Below, one piece after another: positions 17,342 to 24,680 of a stretch of 24,680 bases of DNA. Location: the IMG/VR virus record IMGVR_UViG_3300030106_007014, positions 6,991 through 31,670 of that record. One strand, 5' to 3'. Each line of letters begins with the position of its first letter. Position 1 is the stretch's first letter. The translations under genes and the position numbers were made by a program. Source of the stretch: a virus. The notes under the pieces were generated by a model. That model worked only from the letters and a program-made list of their open reading frames with translations. It did no database searches and had not been told where the DNA came from.

Positions 17342-18781
17342 CTATGATAATAACATAAAGTTATTAGCACCTTGAGTAACTAAACATCTTTCAGACAAGA
17401 AGTTTACAGTCATTGCATCTAAGTCAGAAGTAACTGCTCCCACAGATCCAGTGATCCATGTTTTCATTTTTCTACTTTCAACTTGAGAAGCTCTAAAACG
17501 TACATGTAAGAAAGGACGCTTAAGGTTTTTACCTAACATCTGATCATATACAGAAGATACACCAGCAGGAATAAATACACCTCTGATAGCTTCACCACCA
17601 GTCGCGTTAGCGTTAATACCACCACGAGTAGCTAGATCATTTAGATATTTCCAGTCAGACTTATAGAAGTCATAAGAACCTCTTCTAAATCCAGAGAAAC
17701 CTAAGTTTAACGCCATGTCTTCATCGTTTTCAAACACTCCGTAAGAAGTACCACCGTGACCGTGAGAGTTCATAGTAGCTAACATATCATCGATAGCTAA
17801 AGCAGTAGTTCTATTTAAGAACATCATGTTTTCTTCAATCGCACCGTTCTTGTCAAACTCAGCTAAGATAGCATCAAATTCAGCTAAATCAGTAGCAGCG
17901 TTAATACCAGTAATACCAGAAGATTGGTGACCTCTAGACTTAATAGCAGCGAATAAACCTTCAGTACCTGCTGTACCAGCACCACCATCAGTTGGTAGAG
18001 CGATAGCAGAGTTACCAGCAACTAGTTCTGATTCAATCATACTCATTTCTAAGTAGTCCATAAATCTTGAACGAGTTTCAGCTTCAGCTTTCATATACCA
18101 GTAGTAACCGCTTTCACCTTGCTCTCCAGAAACTTCTACCCAACCGATTTGAGATACATCAGATCCAGATACTTCGTACTGATCTTTTAGTATAATAGGC
18201 TTGTTAGTAAAAGTTGTGAAAGAAGGCTCGTTAGAACGTCCACCTACATAACCAACACCTTTTGCGTTTTCAGAACCAAATACTAAAATAGTACAGTCAT
18301 CATCACCATCAACAAAGCTTAAATCACTTAAGTGAGAGTGAGCATAAGGTTGAACTGTAATTCTATCATTAGCATCAGCAGCTGCAGCAACGCTTACACG
18401 AGCTGTAACAGTTTGTCCACCACCAGCGATCAATACTTGATCACCAACACGGATACCGTGAGTTGTGTTGATAGCAACACCGTCAATATCGTGTGTAATA
18501 TCGATTTGACTAGCAGATGCATCGTGAATTTGACACTTATAAGATAAGTGTAATCTACCTTGTTCTGACCAAATAACTTGATCAGCAGACATAGCTTCTT
18601 CAGCTCCTACTTGAGCTAAGAAACCGCCAATTGTACGCTTTCCGTACACCTCAGCTTCTTTTTCCATTAAGTCTGGAAGATATTGCTGAGCCCATCCATT
18701 ATTTTGGATGTCTAAATAGTTTTCCGATGTTACAGCTTGCACTGGGGCAGCTCTAAACACCGTACTTGGAGTAATTGCCAT
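17342..18781 (-). CDS. Major capsid protein (HK97-fold type)
   Basis: A 479-residue protein with the length, place and composition of crAss-like and related major capsid proteins. It follows the scaffold-like gene and precedes a strong terminator. The N-terminal region (VFRAAPVQAVTSENYLDIQN) and the middle block (SFTTFTNKPIILKDQYEVSG, then an acidic helix AEAETRSRFMDYLEMSMIES) look like the N-arm and the E-loop/spine-helix region of HK97-fold capsids of this group. The C-terminal half is rich in Ala and Gly. Base composition is higher in GC than in its neighbours: a hand count over 18421-18480 gives 28 of 60. This suggests codon choice for high expression. The start ATG lies in an A/T leader with no Shine-Dalgarno, 28 bases after the previous stop. 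The capsid call rests on position, length and remembered blocks. Confidence 0.85.
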   Translation of the reverse strand: MAITPSTVFRAAPVQAVTSENYLDIQNNGWAQQYLPDLMEKEAEVYGKRTIGGFLAQVGAEEAMSADQVIWSEQGRLHLSYKCQIHDASASQIDITHDIDGVAINTTHGIRVGDQVLIAGGGQTVTARVSVAAAADANDRITVQPYAHSHLSDLSFVDGDDDCTILVFGSENAKGVGYVGGRSNEPSFTTFTNKPIILKDQYEVSGSDVSQIGWVEVSGEQGESGYYWYMKAEAETRSRFMDYLEMSMIESELVAGNSAIALPTDGGAGTAGTEGLFAAIKSRGHQSSGITGINAATDLAEFDAILAEFDKNGAIEENMMFLNRTTALAIDDMLATMNSHGHGGTSYGVFENDEDMALNLGFSGFRRGSYDFYKSDWKYLNDLATRGGINANATGGEAIRGVFIPAGVSSVYDQMLGKNLKRPFLHVRFRASQVESRKMKTWITGSVGAVTSDLDAMTVNFLSERCLVTQGANNFMLLS

Positions 18782-18809
18782 TTTTAATTCGTTTTAAATG
18801 GATTAATAA

Positions 18810-20027
18810 TTATTTTCGTTTTTTAATCTTAAACTTAAAGCTTTCAGCATCATCACCTAAAACTCTAACTTTAAGACCACCAGCTTCAAACGTTTTATGC
18901 GTTTGATTAGGTGACATATCTACATTCTTGGCTTTAGCAACGCTATCTTTTAAAGCGTCAGCTTTACCTTGTTCGTAGAAATGCTTTGCAACAGCGTCCG
19001 CATTCATCGCCGTATAAAGCGATTTATGATAACCCGCAGCGTCTTCCATTAAACCATCTTTATTCAAAAACTTTTTGACAAAGTTAGTAATATCACTTTG
19101 AGTTTGCTTTACTTGGTCAGTGTTGTTAACATTAAACCTATACTTTTTTTCACCCACTTCATATTCAAAACCTTTGAACTTTGAGTTAAATAAGTTTTCA
19201 GTTTTTTTATCAAACACAGACTTAGCTGTTTTAGTCTTTTCAGACTCTTTGTTGTATCGATTAAAAAAGTCCATTGCTTTCTGTTGTTCTTCAGTTAGCT
19301 TTGATCCAGCTTTAATCTCTTCGTAATATTTAGACTTTTGCCCGTCTAAGTAGGCTTTAGCCTCAGCAACTTGCTCTTTTAAGGCTATTTTCTTTTTTCT
19401 AATATCTTTTTCTTCGTCAACCTCTTCATCATAACTGAAGTTTTCGTCCATTAAAAACTGTCTTTCTTCAGCATCTAAATGAGGTTTAGTAATTTTATAA
19501 TACTCTTGCAAAGCTGTTAGATTATCCATTTCGCTATAATCTTGATTAAGCTTTACATAATCTTGTATATCACCTCCTGTCTCATTCATAAAGTCTACTA
19601 ACTTTTGAATATTTTCAGGTAAAGGCTCACCAGTTTCTTTAGCTTCAGTTACAGCTTCAACAACTTCTTCTGTTAACTCTTCAACTTTATCACTAGTAAC
19701 TTCTTCTATTACTGGTAACTTTTCTTGTACTTCTCCTTGCGGTTGTACTTCTTTTTGTTCTTGTGTGGGCTCGGTACTTTCATTCCCTCTATCCACTCCT
19801 GAGTCGTCAGTTTCACTTGCTGCAACTTCTTGTGTTTCTTCTGGTTTTTCATTTTGATCCGTTACCGGTGGTTTGCTTAAATCTACTTTAATAACTGAAT
19901 CGTCTTCTGCAGATTTAAATTTACTTTTATCAACATCTTGTGTTGTTTCTTCTACTTGTTGAGTTGTTTCTTCTACTTGTTCGTTTGTTTCTTCAACGTT
20001 CTCAACGTTTTGTAATTCTTGTTCCAT
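18810..20027 (-). CDS. Scaffold-like acidic coiled-coil protein
   Basis: A 405-residue protein between the portal and capsid genes, where scaffolding proteins are normally encoded. The first 140 residues or so are highly acidic and of low complexity (Glu/Val/Thr/Gln), with imperfect heptads such as QVEETTQ near the start. The middle (about 160-300) is a charged helical region, including KAGSKLTEEQQKAMDFFNRY. The C-terminus is small and basic (FKFKIKKRK), comparable to the basic end by which P22-type scaffolds bind the capsid. It has no cysteine and no protease motif I can see. Probably it guides procapsid assembly and is then lost. A minor capsid component is the alternative. Confidence 0.75.
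   Translation of the reverse strand: MEQELQNVENVEETNEQVEETTQQVEETTQDVDKSKFKSAEDDSVIKVDLSKPPVTDQNEKPEETQEVAASETDDSGVDRGNESTEPTQEQKEVQPQGEVQEKLPVIEEVTSDKVEELTEEVVEAVTEAKETGEPLPENIQKLVDFMNETGGDIQDYVKLNQDYSEMDNLTALQEYYKITKPHLDAEERQFLMDENFSYDEEVDEEKDIRKKKIALKEQVAEAKAYLDGQKSKYYEEIKAGSKLTEEQQKAMDFFNRYNKESEKTKTAKSVFDKKTENLFNSKFKGFEYEVGEKKYRFNVNNTDQVKQTQSDITNFVKKFLNKDGLMEDAAGYHKSLYTAMNADAVAKHFYEQGKADALKDSVAKAKNVDMSPNQTHKTFEAGGLKVRVLGDDAESFKFKIKKRK
19942..20001 (-). repeat. 21-base (heptad) repeat in the scaffold-like gene
   Basis: A 19-base unit at 19942-19960 is repeated exactly at 19963-19981, with period 21, and a third degenerate copy follows from 19984. The units encode Gln-Val-Glu-Glu-Thr-Thr-Gln heptads in the acidic N-terminal region. 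Period 21 keeps both the reading frame and the helical register. Confidence 0.75.
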
Positions 20028-20052
20028 AATATATAATATAAAAAATTAATTG

Positions 20053-22473
20053 TTATCTAGGTTCAAACGATCCTAAATCAAAGCCAGCTCCAAGTATATC
20101 ATTACCTGAAGACTCAAACTTTTTAGGTGGTGAACCTGTCTTTCTTTGTTCTATAAGTTCACTTTGTTGTGAAGCTTGTATTCTTGTTCTTTCATCTTTA
20201 CGATCTTCTTTTTCTTTTTCTTTTGACTTTTGACCTTCAGTTTCTACACCTTTTAAACGCATGTTGTACTCAAACTCTAATTGCATTAATTGTTTTTTCA
20301 AATCAGACTCTGCTTGAAGCTTTTGAACATCAGCTTGATTTTGTATTTGAATTAATTGAGCTTTTTGTTGTGTTAAAGCTGCGTTTTTTTGAACTTCAGC
20401 TTGAGCGGCAACTTGTTGAGATTGCGCGTTAGCTTGAGCTTGAGCTTTAATATTTTCTTGTTGTATAGCTTGATCTTTCTTTAATTTCTTTTCTCTTCTT
20501 ATTTTAAGTAGTTGATTAGCTAGTTTTATATTTTTAATTTCTCTAAGATCAATAGCATCTGCTAGCTCTATTAAGTTTGCTTGTAAAGCAACTTGAATGT
20601 TGTTTTCTAATAACTGCCTTTCTTCATCATCTGGTGTAAGATCTATAAATATACCAAAATCATATAAATGTAGTTCTGATAACTCATCTAATATAGCTGT
20701 GTTATGAGAACCTATTGTACTTATAAAAGCTTCTTTTGTTGGAGAGTATTCTAATATATCAGATATTCTCAAAGAAAGTAACTCAGCTGTTTGAGCTGTT
20801 AAAAATAATCCAGCATTCAATATATGTCTTGTTGCTGTGTTACTGTTAGCTGCTGCTATTTTTTGTATACCTACTAAAGCGTTTTTATCTGGCGTGCTAC
20901 CATCTCTAGCTTCATTAAGCCCGGTAACATCACGAATCATTTGTAAATAATAATTGTAAGTTTGTATAAGACTAGCCATTTTCTGTCCACCACTACCACT
21001 TGCTATTTCTTGTATAGGTACTCTACCTGGATTACCTTCACCAAGCTCGTTCATTGATCTACCAATAACAGAACCTGTTTGGAAGAACATGTTTAAAGCT
21101 TCTTGTGGATTATAATTTGTTCCGTTACCTAAATCTATTTCAGCTAAACCATCAGCATCAAGATAAACGCCATCTGGCACCATACGAGACATAACTTGCT
21201 GTAGTTTTAAATGTGTTAACTGTATCATATCAGCAAAACCAGTTATACGACTAACTAAACTTTCTATTCTACCATTGTACATTTTAGGTGCTACAATAGC
21301 ATAATTCATTTTAACTTTAGTATAATCACTTTTAGATCTCATCATGTTTTTACACATTTCCCATCTAAGTAATTTATCTGTACCAAGTATCAAAGCACCA
21401 TCATATAAAGTTTCTACAGATCTTTGTAATCTACTAAAACCACCTTCCATATCTTTTGGAGGATTAAATGTATCATCTTTTTCAATTGCTTTTATTCCAC
21501 CTGTTTTTGTTTCTTTTAACTTATAAACATGATTCATATATGTTTTATAGTTAAAGTATAATATAGATATTATATTTTCATCTAACTTACTACTATCTCC
21601 TCTTGAGTAGTTATTTCTATATGTATTATTTTGTTTTTTAATTTGGTCTAGTTCTTCTTCAGATAAAAAAGGAAACTGCTTTACCAACTCGTTAATAGGT
21701 ATTTCTTTTACTTCTCCCACATAATATATATCTTCAAAATAAGGAGACTCTGTATAAGAATAAACTAAATTAGCTGGATCAACATAATCTATAACTACAC
21801 CTTCAGATGTATTAAAAGAAGTTTTTACAGCACCTATACCTATCTCTGTAATATCTTGATAAAATCTTCTTTTAATTAACTCGTAGTTGTTACCTTCCAT
21901 TAAAACATTAATAGCTTGCTCTTCTGCTATTTCTGCAGCTTGCTTGTAAGTTAATTGCATATGAAGCTCAAACTCTTCAACACTATCAGGTAGTTCGTCT
22001 ACTTCGTTTCTGTAAACGCTCATACCAAAACTATTTTCTATAAACTTGTTTAATTCTTGAGATCTTAAATCTGCTAGCACAGACTCCATATACTCTGTTC
22101 TTTTAGAAACTCCATACGGATCTTGAGCATAAGCTTTTACATCATAAGTTCTTTGAGCAAGTCCATTAACTACAATGTCAACAAACTTAGGAATAATTGG
22201 AACTGGCTTCCAGTCTAAATTTAAATAAGATAAATCACCATCAATAGATAACTCATCTTTGTATTTTTGTATTGATTGCTCGCCTCTAGCGTAAAGTCTT
22301 AATCTATGAAAATTAGTTTGAGTGTTTCTGTATCGACTATTAGTTCTTTGACGATCATTTTCAAACCACTCTTGTTCGATAGCTTTAGCCACTTTCAAAC
22401 CATACTCATAACTTATTTTTTCAAAGTCACTAACAGTTTGACTTGGGAAGTAATTACTTTTAACTGTAGCCAT
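20053..22473 (-). CDS. Portal protein with extended Gln/Ala-rich barrel
   Basis: An 806-residue protein directly after the terminase, 2 bases from its stop, where the portal is expected. The core has an N-terminal helical wing and a central block with GSGGQKMASLIQTYNYYLQM followed by RDVTGLNEARDGSTPDKNAL, which I associate with portals of crAss-like and marine phages. Residues about 655-770 form one long helix, very rich in Gln, Ala, Lys and Glu, resembling the coiled-coil barrel that extends the portal channel into the head in P22. The end (ILGAGFDLGSFEPR) is a short ordered-looking tail. It should form the dodecameric vertex ring that docks the terminase during packaging and later binds the neck proteins. 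The length is at the upper end for portals because of the barrel. Confidence 0.88.
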   Translation of the reverse strand: MATVKSNYFPSQTVSDFEKISYEYGLKVAKAIEQEWFENDRQRTNSRYRNTQTNFHRLRLYARGEQSIQKYKDELSIDGDLSYLNLDWKPVPIIPKFVDIVVNGLAQRTYDVKAYAQDPYGVSKRTEYMESVLADLRSQELNKFIENSFGMSVYRNEVDELPDSVEEFELHMQLTYKQAAEIAEEQAINVLMEGNNYELIKRRFYQDITEIGIGAVKTSFNTSEGVVIDYVDPANLVYSYTESPYFEDIYYVGEVKEIPINELVKQFPFLSEEELDQIKKQNNTYRNNYSRGDSSKLDENIISILYFNYKTYMNHVYKLKETKTGGIKAIEKDDTFNPPKDMEGGFSRLQRSVETLYDGALILGTDKLLRWEMCKNMMRSKSDYTKVKMNYAIVAPKMYNGRIESLVSRITGFADMIQLTHLKLQQVMSRMVPDGVYLDADGLAEIDLGNGTNYNPQEALNMFFQTGSVIGRSMNELGEGNPGRVPIQEIASGSGGQKMASLIQTYNYYLQMIRDVTGLNEARDGSTPDKNALVGIQKIAAANSNTATRHILNAGLFLTAQTAELLSLRISDILEYSPTKEAFISTIGSHNTAILDELSELHLYDFGIFIDLTPDDEERQLLENNIQVALQANLIELADAIDLREIKNIKLANQLLKIRREKKLKKDQAIQQENIKAQAQANAQSQQVAAQAEVQKNAALTQQKAQLIQIQNQADVQKLQAESDLKKQLMQLEFEYNMRLKGVETEGQKSKEKEKEDRKDERTRIQASQQSELIEQRKTGSPPKKFESSGNDILGAGFDLGSFEPR

Positions 22474-22475
22474 AT

Positions 22476-24680
22476 TTATTGTTTAATTATTTTTGACATA
22501 AAGCCTTTATTATCATATCTAGCAATATGTATATTTAAATCTTTTTTTACTTTTGGCGCAACTGGTTTGTAAAGATGTCTATTACAAGCCATGATAGCTA
22601 ATCCACTACTAATAGATGCATCATGCTTTGTTCTTTTATTTATATCAAACCTACTCCAATCGTTTAATGTATTGTTAAAATACATATTATTACAAACACC
22701 TTCTTTATTAAGACCAACATGGTCGTTAATATACATCTCAATAGCTGCTGCGTGAGCTTGTTTTATATCTTCACTAGAGTTTGGTATACCACCTATTTCT
22801 TTTTCAGCAACAGATAGTTTGTTCCAAACTTTGTCTGGTCTATTCATACTAAACGCTCTATAACCTCTACGTTTAAAGTAATATAATAATCTTGGTTTGT
22901 TGTTTTCCGCAAGTAATGGCATACCATAAAACACACAAGCCATAAGTACATCTTCAAAAAACATTTCTGCAGTTTGTGGTCTTGCTAGGTATTCTAAAAA
23001 AAAGTGGTTTGCTGGAGCGTTTTCCATAGAAAACTTAGTTAATCCGTGTAAAGCACCTTTTGATCCTTTACCGTCAACAGTACCACTAATATCGTAACTG
23101 TCACAACCAAAAGCACCCATGTGTTCATTACCTGGATATTTAACTCCATTTTTTAATATCACTCTATTTTGCAAGTTTCTATCTGGAACCCAACTAATAT
23201 TAAACCTACCGTTAGGATCTGGATTAAATAAAACTTGAGTATCCTTAACTCCATTAGCCCACTGAAAACTACCAGGCGTAACAAGCGAGCTACTTATCAT
23301 TTCTTCATTATAGTCTATTTGTTCATATATCTTTATAAGATTAAATATACTATTTTTTGTTTCATCTCTAAACGCGTGTTCAGTTGTTCTTGGAAACTGC
23401 CTGTAAAACTCATTCAACGCGTCTTGATCACCTTTTAATCCATCAGCTTCATTTTGCCAGTGATCAACAACACCAATATCTATTAGTTCACCGTCGGGTC
23501 CATAACACTCTCGTGTTGGGGTATCGAAAACTGGTCGTCCAAACTCATCAATAAAACCTTCATAGTTCCATTCCATTGGGATAAACAAAGAATATAAACC
23601 AGAGCGTGTTTGACCATTTCTATTTCTTTTTGTGACATCGCTGTCGTTATACAATTTTTTAAAGTTATCACCACCTTTGTCAAGAGCATTACTCGTTGAC
23701 CCCATCATACACTTACCTATAATTCTACTACCAAGACGTAAACAAGTTTTTGTTACACGCCAGTTATTTAAAATATTATCAGGTCTTTCCCACTTACCAC
23801 TTTCATCGTGTACTAACAGATTAAGTTTTTCTCCATCATAACTGTTATCACCTGTGTTTTTCCAATCAATAGTAGTGTCAAGTCCAACCAACTCTTCTTG
23901 CTTTTCGTTGGCAGTAATTTTTTTACGCGTAAACTTACTTGCAGGTACGCGATAAGCAAGTTCAGACTTAGGTCTGTCCATACCGTCTTGAATCGGTTTG
24001 AAAAAGAACGGATAGTTGACAGATATTGGCACAACTTTATCGGTAAACATTTTTTTAGCATCACTACCACTTTTAGATAATATTCCGTATCTACTATCAC
24101 TTGATATAGTAGCTTGATTAACAGTTTCAGCTGATGACATAAAAGAAAAACCACTACGTCTGTTTTTTAAATAACACATTCCGTAGCAACGTTTATCAGC
24201 TTTACACGCTTCCCAAAATATAAAGAACAACCTGTTGGCTTCTCTAAAATCTGGAGCACCAACATCTATTTTACTCCATTGTAAATACATATAATGGCTA
24301 CCTGTTATATATGTAGGTTCACCATTGTTTATAAACCAAAAGCCTTCTTCTCTACGTTTAAACTCTTCGTCTATAAAATCGTACCACTTATCTTTGCTTT
24401 CTTCTGGATAATTTCTCCAGTCAAAAATGTTTTTAAGTTTACTTAACTCTTTAGGGTACTCTATTTTTTGCCACTTGTTGTTTTGCACACACAGTTTTTG
24501 TGGTTCCAACGGCAAGCCAATTCGCAAACCTTGAATCTCAAGTATTTGTCCAATTTTGCCAGTTTTGCTAATAACCACAATATCATGTTCTTTATTGTAT
24601 CCATATTCCCATTTACGTTTTTTGTTAAGTCGACTTATTGTTGTCTTCTTAACTGGTTCAACTATTTTATATAAGCTTTG
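22476..24680 (-). CDS. terL: Terminase large subunit (5' end outside window)
   Basis: The frame is open to the right edge: 734 codons are visible before the stop. The 34 codons upstream of a GTG at 24576-24578 are also open and read like protein (RLNKKRKWEYGYNKEHD), so that GTG is probably internal and the true start lies outside the window. ATPase: a deviant Walker A, KNRRSGFSF, near 24150-24170; Walker B LLVHDE at about 23803-23820; then a coupling-motif candidate, GSTSNALDKG. Nuclease: GCDSYD at about 23090-23105; ENN at about 22900; and KHDAS at about 22615-22630 supply three acidic positions in the order of the RNase H-like fold. The protein cuts concatemeric DNA and pumps it through the portal. 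I see no terminase small subunit in the window; it would lie upstream. Confidence 0.92.
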   Translation of the reverse strand, partial: QSLYKIVEPVKKTTISRLNKKRKWEYGYNKEHDIVVISKTGKIGQILEIQGLRIGLPLEPQKLCVQNNKWQKIEYPKELSKLKNIFDWRNYPEESKDKWYDFIDEEFKRREEGFWFINNGEPTYITGSHYMYLQWSKIDVGAPDFREANRLFFIFWEACKADKRCYGMCYLKNRRSGFSFMSSAETVNQATISSDSRYGILSKSGSDAKKMFTDKVVPISVNYPFFFKPIQDGMDRPKSELAYRVPASKFTRKKITANEKQEELVGLDTTIDWKNTGDNSYDGEKLNLLVHDESGKWERPDNILNNWRVTKTCLRLGSRIIGKCMMGSTSNALDKGGDNFKKLYNDSDVTKRNRNGQTRSGLYSLFIPMEWNYEGFIDEFGRPVFDTPTRECYGPDGELIDIGVVDHWQNEADGLKGDQDALNEFYRQFPRTTEHAFRDETKNSIFNLIKIYEQIDYNEEMISSSLVTPGSFQWANGVKDTQVLFNPDPNGRFNISWVPDRNLQNRVILKNGVKYPGNEHMGAFGCDSYDISGTVDGKGSKGALHGLTKFSMENAPANHFFLEYLARPQTAEMFFEDVLMACVFYGMPLLAENNKPRLLYYFKRRGYRAFSMNRPDKVWNKLSVAEKEIGGIPNSSEDIKQAHAAAIEMYINDHVGLNKEGVCNNMYFNNTLNDWSRFDINKRTKHDASISSGLAIMACNRHLYKPVAPKVKKDLNIHIARYDNKGFMSKIIKQ

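Noticed and set aside
23483-24154. Minus-strand frames at 23483-23689 and 23813-24154, in a different frame from the terminase.
   Set aside because: Both lie wholly inside the terminase gene, whose own frame carries the ATPase motifs; they have no recognisable content.
24576-24578. GTG as start codon of the terminase.
   Set aside because: The same frame is open for all 34 codons up to the window edge and reads as plausible protein, so the start is more likely outside the window.
1-24680. tRNA genes, CRISPR arrays, insertion sequences, integrase or attachment sites.
   Set aside because: I saw no cloverleaf-like segment, regularly spaced direct repeats, transposase-like frame or terminal inverted repeats; nearly all bases are accounted for by structural genes.

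Overview
This window is the virion-structure (head, neck and tail-tip) block of a tailed bacteriophage. All thirteen genes I can support lie on the minus strand, so the block reads right to left. The DNA is AT-rich: a hand count of one ordinary 60-base stretch (5041-5100) gives 30% GC. Genes are packed 2-60 bases apart in one transcriptional direction, and nothing on the plus strand looks coding. Gene leaders are A/T-rich with no Shine-Dalgarno motif, which is typical of Bacteroidota (for example marine Flavobacteriia) and their phages. Gene order and several recognisable sequence families point to a short-tailed (podovirus-type) phage with a crAss-like structural block, probably aquatic. That placement is inference from remembered families, not from a search.

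In transcription order: a large terminase that runs off the right edge (22476-24680); a long portal protein with a Gln/Ala-rich C-terminal helical extension (20053-22473); an acidic, coiled-coil scaffold-like protein (18810-20027); the major capsid protein (17342-18781); a textbook intrinsic terminator (17303-17331); a conserved protein of unknown role that follows the capsid gene (16460-17281); an intergenic element with two mutually exclusive hairpins (16420-16453); a neck protein that appears split by an inserted carbohydrate-binding-like beta-sandwich (15164-16396); a second neck/ring protein (14270-15160); and a 1762-residue tail muzzle/stabilisation protein (8978-14266).

After the muzzle come two small beta-rich virion proteins (8119-8976 and 7582-8115). 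Then follows a trio that looks like ejected cargo: a Gln/Ala-rich glycine-zipper protein (6800-7534), a helical protein (5722-6789), and a giant protein of at least 1905 residues that fills 1-5716 and runs off the left edge. The giant protein carries an HELFH zincin motif and a segment resembling sigma-70 region 2, and I find no cysteine in it. The trio echoes the gp14-gp15-gp16 ejection cassette of T7 in order and rising size, although the sequences are different.

The proteins form one assembly line. The portal, scaffold and capsid proteins build the procapsid, the terminase packages DNA, the two neck proteins and the muzzle close the head and form the tail, and the cargo proteins are probably injected ahead of or with the DNA. 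I saw no tRNA, CRISPR array, insertion sequence, integrase or replication gene. The most interesting items are the giant protein, the lectin-like insertion in the neck protein, and the switch-like hairpin pair.
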